A DNA stretch of 64,000 bases from positions 2,216,031 through 2,280,030 of the forward strand of contig NZ_LT629731.1 in assembly GCF_900104575.1 (NCBI RefSeq), written 5' to 3'. Below are positions 8,491-17,492 of this stretch, one piece after another. This DNA comes from Bacillus tuaregi. GTDB taxonomy: Bacteria > Bacillota > Bacilli > Bacillales > Cytobacillaceae. Made by a program: the position numbers and the translations under genes. Each line of letters begins with the position of its first letter. The first letter of the stretch is position 1. Under the pieces are notes generated by a model. That model saw only the letters and a program-made list of their open reading frames with translations, did no database searches and was not told the DNA's origin.

Positions 8491-8925
8491 ATAATCAGTC
8501 TAAAAAAGAAAAAGTATAAAACCAAGCAAGAAAAATTCAGTTTTTGGCAGGTCGTGCCTTTTTTAATATTTGCCGGTGCGATTTTATTTGCTTTTCTAAT
8601 CAACGATGGATATACCTATTTTGAAAATCAAGGCTGGAATCCCATTTTCATCGTTGCCATTAGAAAGGGATATTATATTGCTTTAGCCATTCTCGCTGGG
8701 CTTGTTTCATATTTCTTATTCACATTTTATAAGGATATCGTTTCAGATTGGAAGGACGGTCACATGTTTTCTGATTTCAACAAAGTATTTGAAATCATCT
8801 TTATTACCATTTTTGTGTTAGGACCTGCCATTTACGGCCTATTCGTCATTTTCCAATCACTTTTCATATTATTTGGTGTGAGTGACTCCTACTGGGAAGG
8901 GATATGGGATTTAGACTTTAGATGA
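8491..8925 (+). CDS. small membrane protein; 5' end disturbed or noncanonical start
   Basis: Three membrane segments are visible (about 8554-8610, 8670-8725 and 8800-8870), preceded by a lysine-rich leader (KKKYKTKQEKFSFW). The family is not recognised. The frame is open from 8488 to the TGA, but no ATG, GTG or TTG precedes the first membrane segment; the first usable codon is GTG 8554, inside it. GAGAGG at 8478-8483 is well spaced from ATA 8491. Alternatively, ATG 8484 reads MKDNQSKK and would join this frame if the A-run at 8502-8507 were one base shorter. True start, indel or pseudogene cannot be decided from this sequence. Confidence 0.5.
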   Translation: MISLKKKKYKTKQEKFSFWQVVPFLIFAGAILFAFLINDGYTYFENQGWNPIFIVAIRKGYYIALAILAGLVSYFLFTFYKDIVSDWKDGHMFSDFNKVFEIIFITIFVLGPAIYGLFVIFQSLFILFGVSDSYWEGIWDLDFR

Positions 8926-9054
8926 TAATGGACAAATGCGCTGATAATAATACCCATTACGGTATCATCAACCAAATTTAATGACTTTTTCATTTAGAGA
9001 AAATTGAGCAAGGGAACCAGATTTCACATCTGAGACCTTTCCGCTTAGTGATAG

Positions 9055-9091
9055 AAGAAAAAGGTCATCAGAATCCAAAACTGATGACCTC
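9055..9091 (-). terminator. terminator of the HesB-like gene
   Basis: AGGTCATCAG at 9062-9071 pairs perfectly with CTGATGACCT at 9081-9090; on the minus strand a T-run follows at about 9062-9055. Confidence 0.85.
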
Positions 9092-9151
9092 TTTCCGCTA
9101 AGCTAACCATATACAGACACCAAATCATGCCGTCTAAATGGCGATTCTTTT

Positions 9152-9448
9152 CTATGGCTTTATATATTCAAATTCAACCTCATCAATGGCTTCATTATAA
9201 TGAACATGTAAATCATGCCCATCAAAATACCATATATCGCTAGCCTCCACATAAAAGACAATTCCATCCTTCTCAACCGAAACGCCCACATCAATTGGTT
9301 CATTATCTCTTGTAAAGCCAAGTGTATAATTCTCCTGAACAGGACTTGATCCATATATTTTGGCAAAAAACTTCACCTTTTCACCTGCTTCCAACCCCAT
9401 CTCCTCCTTGAACCATTTTAAAGCGGTATCATGAATAACCATTTGCAT
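9152..9448 (-). CDS. HesB/YadR/YneR-family protein lacking the cluster cysteines
   Basis: A 98-residue protein of the HesB-like (iron-sulfur biosynthesis) superfamily, similar to Bacillus YneR. Landmarks are ALKWFKEEMGLEAGEKVKFF near the N-terminus, LGFTRDNEP and the C-terminal VEFEYIKP. True A-type carriers have three conserved cysteines; this protein has none, so direct cluster binding is unlikely and its role is unknown. GGAGGAG with 7-base spacing supports ATG 9448. It is monocistronic with its own terminator. Confidence 0.85.
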   Translation of the reverse strand: MQMVIHDTALKWFKEEMGLEAGEKVKFFAKIYGSSPVQENYTLGFTRDNEPIDVGVSVEKDGIVFYVEASDIWYFDGHDLHVHYNEAIDEVEFEYIKP

Positions 9449-9504
9449 CCGTGAACTCCTCCTGTTGTAATCCTCAATGGTAGTATTTTCATAAGGATTA
9501 GCTT

Positions 9505-9535
9505 TTAATCAAATTCGCCCGTCGAATTTGATTAA
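9505..9535. repeat. repeat family copy D: isolated 5' palindrome
   Basis: A perfect 13-base inverted repeat, TTAATCAAATTCG at 9505-9517 and its complement at 9523-9535, encloses CCCGT. The core ATCAAATTCGCCCGTCGA is the left end of the dispersed repeat seen at 33576, 53974 and 56083, without the rest of the element. It lies between a minus-strand and a plus-strand gene. Confidence 0.75.
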
Positions 9536-9664
9536 TGTAACTAAGTTGAAGCGTCACTTCCATATCGCAAAAATTTGTAACATTCTATCTTATTTTGTAG
9601 AAAATAACCAATATTCTGAAAAGGTATGTTAAAGTAATGAAAACATATCTGAGGAGGAGAGGGA

Positions 9665-9763
9665 ATGCAGTTTATTGATAGCTTCGGTTGGACATTAACT
9701 ATCATTCTAATGATTTGTTTTGTTGCGACATTATTAAAATTAATAAGAGGACCAAAGGATTAA
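9665..9763 (+). CDS. 32-residue single-span membrane peptide
   Basis: A short ORF beginning MQFIDSFGWTLT, with one hydrophobic helix (about residues 9-26) and a basic C-terminus ending LIRGPKD. A very strong purine-rich ribosome site (GAGGAGGAGAGGG) ends two bases before the ATG, which is unlikely by chance. The tail is mildly reminiscent of cation-antiporter MrpF subunits but far too short; I assign no function. Confidence 0.6.
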   Translation: MQFIDSFGWTLTIILMICFVATLLKLIRGPKD

Positions 9764-10092
9764 AATAGAAGTAGCCTGCTATTTTAGTCAATATTTTATC
9801 CTCAACCACATGGTTTAACGAAATAATATTTCATATTCGTAAGACTAATTATGATATAGTAATGGATTACGGACTAAATTATGCTGTTATTCGTAATCGT
9901 AACGAACGCAACCTTCAAATAAGGTTGCGTTTTCTATTTTTCAACTATCCGACAAGCTGTTTCTATAATTTTTTGCTTACAAACATCATCGTTTTTAAAG
10001 TGTGTTATGATAGATAAGTTCAATAGAATCGTTGAGGCAGCTCCCAATATAATAGAGAAGATGCCTAGTAAGGTTACAAAGGAGTGTATAGA
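9764..10092. other. intergenic stretch with one terminator
   Basis: No gene is visible in these 329 bases. There is a strong terminator at 9905-9937; the remainder should contain the promoter of the nuclease gene (a TATGAT-like element near 10006), which I cannot place with confidence. Confidence 0.5.
9905..9937 (+). terminator. strong terminator
   Basis: AACGCAACCTT at 9905-9915 pairs with AAGGTTGCGTT at 9921-9931 around a 5-base loop, followed by T-rich sequence. It probably ends the transcript of the small peptide gene. Confidence 0.85.
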
Positions 10093-10962
10093 TTGACAAA
10101 GATTAAATGGAGTATGTCCCTTTTGTTGTCCATAACGTTTTTGTTTGGATGCGGAAGCGAGGACTTAAATACGGATCAAAAGGACAAAGCAACGAAGGTC
10201 ATACAGCAAGAGGAAGCACCACCGGAGACAGACGACACTTCCATTGAGGAGCCGGTAAACGAGGACCCACCTAAAACGTCAGAAACACCAACAGACCGAA
10301 AGACATTTGATGCAGAAGTGGTGTCTGTCACGGATGGGGATACTATTAAAGTAAGAATAAATGGTCAGGTTGAAGCGGTTCGATTTTTACTAGTAGACAC
10401 TCCTGAAACCAACCATCCTCGTCTTGGTGAACAGCCCTTTGGACAAGAAGCCAAAACATTTACGAAGCAATTGCTAGAGGGAAAGACAATACAGCTTGAA
10501 AAGGATGTTAGTGATCGTGATAAATATGGTCGTCTGCTGTATTACTTATATGTTGATGGAAAAAGCGTCCAGGAAGAGCTGCTGCGAAATGGGTTAGCAA
10601 GAGTGGCCTATGTCTATGCACCCAACACTAAATATGTTGACCAATATTATGCCATTCAAAAGGAAGCTCAACAGCAGGGAGTTGGGATTTGGAGTGTGGA
10701 GAATTATGCCCAAGAGGACGGCTTTCATGAAGAAATCATAGAAGGGAAGCAAGCAGAAACGAGTACCCCAAATCAATCAACCCAACAGCCTTCAGGCGAT
10801 TGTACAATCAAAGGCAATATTTCTTCAAATGGAGATAAGATTTATCATATGCCAGGCCAGCAATTTTATGATGTAACAAAGATAGATACCTCTAAAGGTG
10901 AAAAATATTTTTGTAGCAAAGAAGAAGCAGAGCAAGCGGGTTTTCGGGCCAGTCAGAGATAG
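10093..10962 (+). CDS. thermonuclease-like (SNase) lipoprotein with C-terminal sunset-type domain
   Basis: A 289-residue surface nuclease. The signal peptide ends in a lipobox (LFGC), followed by an acidic, proline/threonine-rich linker to about residue 70. The SNase domain (about 72-205) shows VTDGDTIKV, FLLVDTPETNHP and DKYGRLLYYLY, which hold the calcium-binding aspartates and catalytic Arg/Glu positions. A serine/threonine-rich linker leads to a C-terminal module starting CTIKGNISS and containing PGQQFYD, TSKGEKYFCS and EEAEQAGFR, as found behind many secreted nucleases. TTG 10093 is chosen because AAAGGAG lies 8 bases upstream; GTG 10084 overlaps it. Confidence 0.88.
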   Translation: MTKIKWSMSLLLSITFLFGCGSEDLNTDQKDKATKVIQQEEAPPETDDTSIEEPVNEDPPKTSETPTDRKTFDAEVVSVTDGDTIKVRINGQVEAVRFLLVDTPETNHPRLGEQPFGQEAKTFTKQLLEGKTIQLEKDVSDRDKYGRLLYYLYVDGKSVQEELLRNGLARVAYVYAPNTKYVDQYYAIQKEAQQQGVGIWSVENYAQEDGFHEEIIEGKQAETSTPNQSTQQPSGDCTIKGNISSNGDKIYHMPGQQFYDVTKIDTSKGEKYFCSKEEAEQAGFRASQR

Positions 10963-10973
10963 AATAAATAAGG

Positions 10974-11018
10974 GCGCCAGGCACCTTCCGGAAAAATGAA
11001 AGGTGCCTGGCGCTTTTT
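10974..11018 (+). terminator. very strong terminator
   Basis: GCGCCAGGCACCTT at 10974-10987 pairs perfectly with AAGGTGCCTGGCGC at 11000-11013, followed by five T residues. This GC-rich stem, built on a GCCAGGCACC core, stands out from the AT-rich surroundings. Confidence 0.9.
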
Positions 11019-11094
11019 CGGAGGTTTGATTTTACGGTAGATTTTTTGTTAAGATTTGGGTCTAACAACCATGCTAATTTAAGGAGGAATCTAA

Positions 11095-11502
11095 ATGGCA
11101 ATAAATCCATACTTAATATTTGACGGAAATACCCGAGAGGTTGTGTTATATTATGCAGATGTGTTTGGACTTGAGGAACCTACCTTCCTGACTTTCGGCT
11201 CCATACATTCTGACGATGAAATACCTCCAGGAGCAAAGGATTTGATCATGCATACGTTCCTCGAGATAGCAGGAACGAAATTGATGTTTTCGGATAATTA
11301 CCCAGGGATGCCTTATCAAACCGGTAATAACTTTACACTTGCCTATGTGAGTAACAATGAGGCAGCAATCAGAGAGGCGTTTGAAAAGCTAAAAGAGGAA
11401 GGCTCTGTTGAAATGGAGCTGCAAGAAACTCCCTGGAGCAAATGCTATGGCAGCTTGACAGATAAATACCATATCAAATGGCAATTTAGTCATGAGGCCT
11501 AA
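11095..11502 (+). CDS. VOC-superfamily protein, PhnB-like
   Basis: A 135-residue protein of the glyoxalase/bleomycin-resistance fold, PhnB/3-demethylubiquinone-methyltransferase-like subgroup. Typical features are the opening INPYLIFDGNTREVVLYYADVFG, the middle MHTFLEIAGTKLMFSD and the closing WSKCYGSLTDKYHIKWQF. These small dimeric proteins are often metal enzymes, but the substrate is unknown. AAGGAGG precedes the ATG. It is monocistronic, between two terminators. Confidence 0.85.
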   Translation: MAINPYLIFDGNTREVVLYYADVFGLEEPTFLTFGSIHSDDEIPPGAKDLIMHTFLEIAGTKLMFSDNYPGMPYQTGNNFTLAYVSNNEAAIREAFEKLKEEGSVEMELQETPWSKCYGSLTDKYHIKWQFSHEA

Positions 11503-11527
11503 CTCCTAAACCTTTACATAAGGTAGC

Positions 11528-11576
11528 GAGCGCCTATCACTTTCTTTAAATCAAGATGGGGATAGGCGCTCTTTAT
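11528..11576 (+). terminator. strong terminator
   Basis: GAGCGCCTATC at 11528-11538 pairs with GATAGGCGCTC at 11561-11571, followed by TTTATT. Confidence 0.85.
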
Positions 11577-11695
11577 TATTGAACTGGAAAAAGATACATA
11601 TTTTATCATTATTATTATCACAATAAAGGATATAATATATCCGAAATGAGCGATGTGATTTAGTAAAGGTAAATTGATTGGTAGGAGGGACCCTC

Positions 11696-14193
11696 TTGAC
11701 ATTCGATTCTAAAAATGAGTCATTAAGAAAATTTATGGTCTCTCACATTCGAGATGACATGAACACCCATTCAAATGGATTCATGATGGATTATTATACT
11801 TTACTTTATAAACATTATCCTGACGCCATTTTCACTATGGATAGAGAAGGTAACCTGATAGATATTAATGATAAAACGGAAGAGGTAATTGGATATAAAC
11901 CACGTGACATAATTGGAAGCAACTTTTCTCACTTTTTAAAAAAAGAGCACCTACCTACGATTCAGGAGTATTTTGAACGTGCCTTGAAGGGAGAACCCCA
12001 GAATTACCTTTGTGAAGTGCTTCATAAAAATGGACAAATCGTACATTTATCTGCCCAAATCATTCCAATAGAATGGAAGCATGAAATTGTTGGCGTCTTT
12101 GGATTTGCCAAAAGTCAAACAGAGCTTGTCCAGAAGGAATTAGAATTAACAAAGGTGACAAACAGCTTGAATTTGGCTCAACAGGTAGCAAAAATTGGCA
12201 GTTGGGACTATGACATTGAGACAGATTGTCTATTTTGTTCGGAGTCCCTGAAAGAAATCTTAGGTTTTGACAATCAGCAAAAGGTAGTCATTAATTATGA
12301 AAACCTGCTAAAAATGATTTATTTTCAAAAGGATCGGGAGTATTTTGACCATCATTTCCAGCGAATTAAACACAGCGGCGGAAAAATGGACTTAGAATAT
12401 AAGGTTAAACTGTTAGATGACCATATGATTACCCTACGAGTAACAGCGGAAGCAAAGAAAGATAAGCATGGAAGGATTTCCAGGATTATAGGAATTGCGA
12501 ATGATATTACTGATCAGGTTCTTACCAAAAGCAAGCTGAAGGAAAGTGAGGAAAAGTTTGAAAAGATCGCCCAAAATATAGATGTTGGGCTTTGGTCAAT
12601 GGACTATACGCTAAACCAAATTGTCTATGTTTCACCAGCGATTGAACAGATTGCCGGATATCATCCGGAAGTGTTTTTAACTGGAGAAAAGACATGGGAA
12701 GAACTCATACACCCAGACGACATGGAAAATTATCGTCATCATCTAAATTCACTTTTTCATGGGGAAATCGTATCTCAACAATATCGAATCATAAATGCAC
12801 ATGCTGAAGTACGATGGCTCGAGGATAAAACCTTTCCGATTATAGGGGCAAATGGAGAATTAATAAGGCTGGATGGGATTGTTCAGGATATTAGTGAAAG
12901 AAAAGAACATGAGGAGAAAATAAACTTTATCGCGAACCATGATTATTTGACAAAGCTTTATAATCGAAGGATGTTTGATCAAAAATTAGAGGAGTTCATC
13001 TCTAAAAAAGATAAATTTGTTTTGTATTATCTGGACATTGACCGATTCAAATTTGTAAATGATACTCTAGGCCATGAAATCGGAGATGGTCTTCTTATAG
13101 CAATATCGGAAAGACTTTCAACCCTAGTTGGAAACGATCTGGTTTTTAGACTTGGTGGGGATGAATTTGCTATTATTTTAACGAATATTCAAGAATATGA
13201 CTATTTGGCATTAGGACAGGAAATAATTAGGGAGATCGAAAAACCGTTTCAAATTGAGGGTTATGATATTAATATTTCCACAAGCATAGGGGGCAACATT
13301 TTTCCCGATGATGGGGAAACATTAAGTGAATTAAAAAGTAATGCTGATGTTGCGTTGTATCGTGCAAAAGACTTAGGGAAAAACAATGTTCAATTCTTCA
13401 CAAAGTCTTTGAATAGTGAAACGTATCAACTTTTTAATCTAGAAAATGACTTGAGGAATGCAATAAGGAATGATGAGTTTTCTCTATACTATCAACCCAA
13501 AGTGGATACTTTTACAGGCGAGATGGCAGGAGCTGAAGCTCTAGTAGGTGGAATCATCCAGAAAGGGGGCTAGTATCTCCAGGACAGTTTATACCTATAG
13601 CGGAAGAAACAGAAATCATAAATGAAATTAGTGATTGGGTCATCGAAACGGTCTGTAGCCAGCTAAAAGAATGGCAGGACCAAGGATACTCCTTAGTACC
13701 GATATCAGTCAATCTGTCTGCCAAAACATTAATGAAGGCCGACCTGGTTGATAAGATTCAAAAGTATTTAACAAAGTATTCTATTAGACCTAGTCTTATT
13801 GAAATTGAGATTACAGAGGAGTCAATCATAAAAAGTGAAGGATTTGGATTATCCACGATTCAACAATTAAGAGATATGGGACATGCTTTTGCATTGGATG
13901 ATTTTGGGACGGGATTTTCATCCATTGGTTATTTGAAAAGATTTCAAGTGGATTATCTCAAAATTGACCGATCATTTATTATGGATATCCACAAGTCTGA
14001 TGAAGATTTAACGATTTTGAAATCGATTATTTTATTGTCCAAAGGTTTTGGATTGAAGGTTGTCGCGGAAGGTGTTGAAGACGAAAGACAGTGGAAATTA
14101 ATCAAGAAGTTAAACTGTCATTATATACAGGGGTTTTTATTTAGCAAACCTCTGCCAGTGGAGGCGTTTTCAAAACTGCTGCATTTATTATAA
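11696..14193 (+). pseudogene. PAS-PAS-PAS-GGDEF-EAL cyclic-di-GMP protein broken by a -1 frameshift
   Basis: A sensor enzyme for making and degrading cyclic di-GMP. Reading from TTG 11696 (AGGAGG 7 bases upstream), three PAS-like domains (about residues 35-400) precede a GGDEF domain with intact LGGDEF at about 13157. The residues before it (LVGND) lack the RxxD inhibitory site. The EAL domain begins GAEALV, then the frame stops at 13571-13573. The sequence continues in the next frame from TGG 13549 as WNHPERGLVSPG, with ISVNLSA, IEITEES, DDFGTGFSS, LKIDRSF, VAEGVED and QGFLFSKP, all EAL catalytic motifs. Adding one base after GTA 13546 restores EALVRWNHP. If real, the product loses EAL activity but may keep diguanylate cyclase activity. 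Confidence 0.88.
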
Positions 14194-14585
14194 TGAAGGA
14201 TATTACAAGAATGAACTTAAATTTCCCCCTTTTATGTAATTAAATTTTAGTAGCCGAAAGGGGGTTACCATTATTAATTTTTTACATAAGATCGTTGTCT
14301 TGTTGAAAAAAACTGATAGCGAATTAACATGGCTAAGCAGCAATAAATTTAGTTATTACAGTTAGAAATCAACTAAAAATTTCATTCTGTCTCACTATTT
14401 AGAGTTTACTTAGATTATGAGACAAAAAAGTCTCTTTTGAAATTGGTTCCTATAATGTGCATTATGTAAACTAGAAAATTAAAAATACACAAACCGAAAT
14501 ATTTAGCTTCCCTTACTCTACTGTTAGCTGTTCTAGTTTGTGTCTGAATTCATTTGAGCCCACTATATAAAATAGATCATTATCC
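14194..14585. other. gene-free stretch
   Basis: No coding sequence is supported in these 392 bases. A weak hairpin (GAGAC/GTCTC, 14419-14434, then TTTT) could end the upstream transcript. Around 14225-14265 a C-rich run and a G-rich run could also pair. The rest is unremarkable AT-rich sequence. Confidence 0.5.
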
Positions 14586-15518
14586 TTATAGTTTTGAAAA
14601 AACTTGAAAATATGATGGCTTTACTTTAATTTTTACCGGTGATTCTCCAGCCATTTCACCATCTGTGTGAACTTTCATAGGTTCATGACTATTTATGGTT
14701 ATATTTTTCCCAGAGAGCATTTTGACCTCCTTAAACTTAGTATGTTTACCGAAAAATACACTGATAAAAATAAAAAGCAATTTAATCTTTGAAAGCTGAT
14801 GTACAACGGTAATATTTAATAATCCATCATTCGGTTTTGCTGCTGGTGAGATTTTCATACCCCCTCCATAATACGTTTGATTTGAGATTGTGATAAACCA
14901 AACTTTAGGAATATGTTTAATCTCATGATCGATAGTTAACATAACATCATTGGGCTTATAGGTTATCGCTGTTTTTATAAGTGCTACTACATATGTAAAA
15001 CGACCGATTCCAAGCTTATTAAACCATTTTTTCATTCGTGATTGATTGGCTGCTAGGGAGACCTCTGCATCAAAGCCTACTCCTAAATTATTAATAAACA
15101 GTCGTTCTTTCTCATTTTCGTTAAGTTGATACGCGCCTGCATCAACACCTATTGTCGAATCCTCGATTAAAATAAAGTCTAACGCCCTGTTTGGATCCTT
15201 TGGAATGAGAAATCCTCGTGCGAAATCATTACCAGATCCGGCTGGTATGAAGCCGATTTTGATATATGAATAACCTTGAAGACCATTCATCACTTCATGT
15301 ATGGTGCCGTCTCCCCCTACTGCGATGATGGCTGCTATCTTCTCTTTTTCGGATTGAGCAATATCCCTAGCGATTTTCTCTGGATGCCTTGGATATTCCG
15401 AAAAGAAATAATCGTATGGAATATTCCTTCTATCTAGTTCAGCCTTTATCATTTCCCAGTTTTGCTTCGCTTTTCCATTCCCTGCTGCTTCATTGATGAT
15501 AAAGTAGTATTTTTCCAG
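14586..15518 (-). CDS. diacylglycerol/lipid kinase family protein, apparent CTG start
   Basis: A lipid kinase of the DagK/YegS/BmrU family. It has the nucleotide-binding AVGGDGTIHEVMNGL, IPAGSGNDFARG and later VHTDGEMAGESPVKI. The first ATG (15452) would remove the conserved IINEAAGNGKA segment at the N-terminus, which corresponds to the family's NPxAGxGK motif. In frame upstream there is no ATG, GTG or TTG before a stop, but CTG at 15518 has AAGGGGAG 7 bases upstream and gives 310 residues, the usual length. It likely phosphorylates diacylglycerol or a related lipid at the membrane. It stands alone and is divergent from degV. Confidence 0.82.
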   Translation of the reverse strand: MEKYYFIINEAAGNGKAKQNWEMIKAELDRRNIPYDYFFSEYPRHPEKIARDIAQSEKEKIAAIIAVGGDGTIHEVMNGLQGYSYIKIGFIPAGSGNDFARGFLIPKDPNRALDFILIEDSTIGVDAGAYQLNENEKERLFINNLGVGFDAEVSLAANQSRMKKWFNKLGIGRFTYVVALIKTAITYKPNDVMLTIDHEIKHIPKVWFITISNQTYYGGGMKISPAAKPNDGLLNITVVHQLSKIKLLFIFISVFFGKHTKFKEVKMLSGKNITINSHEPMKVHTDGEMAGESPVKIKVKPSYFQVFSKL

Positions 15519-15792
15519 GAGAGTTCTCCCCTTTCGTTAGATGACGATATAAAGCTTTTCTCTATAAGAATATAACTCCATTTCATTTCTCGCAATAAGT
15601 CTTTCCCTTTTTATCAGCAATGAAAGGAAGTCAAAAAATTCTTTTATTAGGAATTTTGATGGTTTATCATATATACTACATATAGTAGCTGGTACTAATA
15701 AAGAGAAATGTAATCTCTATAGATTTAAAGATTAGGATAAAAGATATGAGTATAAATAGATATAAAATAAACTGTAGACAGGGGGAATTCAG

Positions 15793-16644
15793 TTGAAAAA
15801 AATCGCGTGGATTACCGACAGCACTTGTTATATTGATCCTAAATATGCAAAGGAACACAACATTTTTGTAGTACCAATCGTTATTACGTTTGATCAAGTG
15901 AGCTTTCTAGACGGGATAGATATTACAGAAGAAGAATTTTATTCAAAGCTCACTACGTCTCGCACTCTTCCAAAAACCTCACAGCCTGTAATTGGCGAAT
16001 TAGTGGCTCTTTTTGAAGAACTAAAGAAAGAATATGATTTAGGAATAGCTGTTCATTTATCCACCGAGCTTAGCGGTACAGCAAATGCAACAAAGCAAGC
16101 GGCCGATATGGCTGGCTTCCCTCTTGAGCTAGTTGATTCCAGATTAATTTCGTTACCTGTAGGTCACTTGATTCAAAAGGGCCAGGAAATGATTCGCGAT
16201 GGCATCTCTCCTGAAGATACGGCCAATACATTGAGGACGATGTATCCATCGAATCAACTCTATGTCATGATTGGTTCATTAGAGCAGCTGCATAAAGGCG
16301 GCCGTGTGAGTGCGCTTCAAATGATGATGGGCAGCTTGCTGCAAATAAAGCCTATTCTTACGTTCAATGAAGGAAATATCGTACCGTATGATAAAGTTCG
16401 TTCGCAGAAAAAAGCGTTATCCTATATGGTTACACGATTAAAAGAGGATTTGGATCAAGGATATAAGATCAATAAGGTCTATATTTTAGAAGGCACTGCG
16501 AAACAAGAAGCCCATACTATTCAAGAGCAGGTCCGCTCCCTTTCTCCGGAAATGGAGATCATTATTGGTCCATTGGGATCAGCCATTGGAGTACATGCCG
16601 GGGCTGGAACAATTGCACTTACCTGGTTTAGGGAAGAACAATAA
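15793..16644 (+). CDS. DegV family fatty-acid-binding protein
   Basis: A 283-residue DegV (FakB-like) protein. Members bind a fatty acid and present it to the FakA kinase for entry into phospholipid synthesis. Visible are the N-terminal IAWITDSTCYI, SLTSRTLPKTSQP-like ligand-loop region (LPKTSQP near residue 60), HLSTELSGTANA near 98, LEQLHKGGRVSAL near 175 and HAGAGTIALTW at the C-terminus. It starts with TTG preceded by GGGGGA. No fakA gene is nearby, which is usual in Bacillus. Confidence 0.93.
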   Translation: MKKIAWITDSTCYIDPKYAKEHNIFVVPIVITFDQVSFLDGIDITEEEFYSKLTTSRTLPKTSQPVIGELVALFEELKKEYDLGIAVHLSTELSGTANATKQAADMAGFPLELVDSRLISLPVGHLIQKGQEMIRDGISPEDTANTLRTMYPSNQLYVMIGSLEQLHKGGRVSALQMMMGSLLQIKPILTFNEGNIVPYDKVRSQKKALSYMVTRLKEDLDQGYKINKVYILEGTAKQEAHTIQEQVRSLSPEMEIIIGPLGSAIGVHAGAGTIALTWFREEQ

Positions 16645-16651
16645 AATAAAA

Positions 16652-16690
16652 GAAAAAGGAAAATCCAATTACGCGGGATTTTCCTTTTCT
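16652..16690. terminator. bidirectional terminator
   Basis: AAAAGGAAAATCC near 16654-16666 pairs with GGATTTTCCTTTT near 16676-16688. It separates degV from the converging cysteine-rich gene. Confidence 0.85.
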
Positions 16691-16693
16691 CTT

Positions 16694-16936
16694 TTAGGCA
16701 TATTTGATACCGGCCTGCATAATATTGTTACAATCATCTGAACCACATGGCGTAACCGCATACGTCATTTCGCATTTTGGACAATTCATAATAACCTTTT
16801 CTAATGTAAAAACTTCACCACAATCACATGCAATTTCATGGGCAATTGCCGGAGCCAAATCCGCTTTTCCTTTACTTTTAACATGATCCACAATTGATTT
16901 TCCATCGTGTAATCTTGATGTACAACCACAGCTCAT
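16694..16936 (-). CDS. small cysteine-rich zinc-ribbon-like protein
   Basis: An 80-residue protein with CGC at the N-terminus, then CDCG, CPKC and CGSDDC, eight cysteines in all, which suggests one or two zinc or metal sites. I do not recognise a named family. GGAGG lies 8 bases ahead of ATG 16936, so the longer open frame to 17023 is not used. Confidence 0.75.
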   Translation of the reverse strand: MSCGCTSRLHDGKSIVDHVKSKGKADLAPAIAHEIACDCGEVFTLEKVIMNCPKCEMTYAVTPCGSDDCNNIMQAGIKYA

Positions 16937-17205
16937 AGAAAGTACCTCCAAAAAATTTTCTCTTATATGCTCAAAACTTAACAAATCAAGAATAGCATAG
17001 AGAACTGAACATACATATATCAAAAGTCACACATTAGTTCTAAGACTATGCTCCCTCCCGCTCCCTTCATACCATTTCAAAAATTCTTAGAGAATACAAG
17101 CTGTATTTGGTCTAATATGTAGGTTTCTTCAATATTTTAGTAAGGAAGCTGAATAAATTCGAACTCTCTTTTTGTGAAAAATTTAGTAAAAAGGAGAAGC
17201 CACCT

Positions 17206-17424
17206 ATGGTTGCCGTTCATTTTTATGAGAAAAATAACTTAGTGCTAAGCCAATGTCGACAGCAAATACCAGCTGTAGATGAGAATATTAAAATAAAAGG
17301 CCGGAAAGGAAAAGTATTAAGTGTACTGGAGGTAAAAGAAAACGTCATTCATGTACAGGTCGAATTTGAAAAGGTTGTGAAGAAACAGGTGTTCGTTAGT
17401 GATAATAAGAAAAAAAGAAGATAA
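17206..17424 (+). CDS. small basic protein with KOW-like segment
   Basis: A 72-residue basic protein. The central IKGRKGKVLSVLEVKENVI resembles a KOW-type beta hairpin, as found in nucleic-acid-binding proteins, but the match is weak and I assign no function. AAGGAG ends 8 bases before the ATG. It is the only gene between two terminators. Confidence 0.65.
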   Translation: MVAVHFYEKNNLVLSQCRQQIPAVDENIKIKGRKGKVLSVLEVKENVIHVQVEFEKVVKKQVFVSDNKKKRR

Positions 17425-17441
17425 ATGGATCCTAAAAAGAG

Positions 17442-17482
17442 ACAGCCCACTGGTGATTATCACACCAATGGGCTGTTTCCAG
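17442..17482. terminator. bidirectional terminator
   Basis: ACAGCCCACTGGTG at 17442-17455 pairs with CACCAATGGGCTGT at 17463-17476 (one mismatch). It serves the small basic gene and the converging SLH protein gene. Confidence 0.8.
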
Positions 17483-17492
17483 TTTGAATGAT

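Noticed and set aside
9449-9664. Copy D palindrome as a transcription terminator
   Set aside because: It lies upstream of both flanking genes rather than after either, and has no convincing T-run; it fits better as part of the repeat family.
11014-11110. Open frame on the minus strand across the end of the nuclease gene
   Set aside because: It crosses a perfect terminator hairpin and has no family features.
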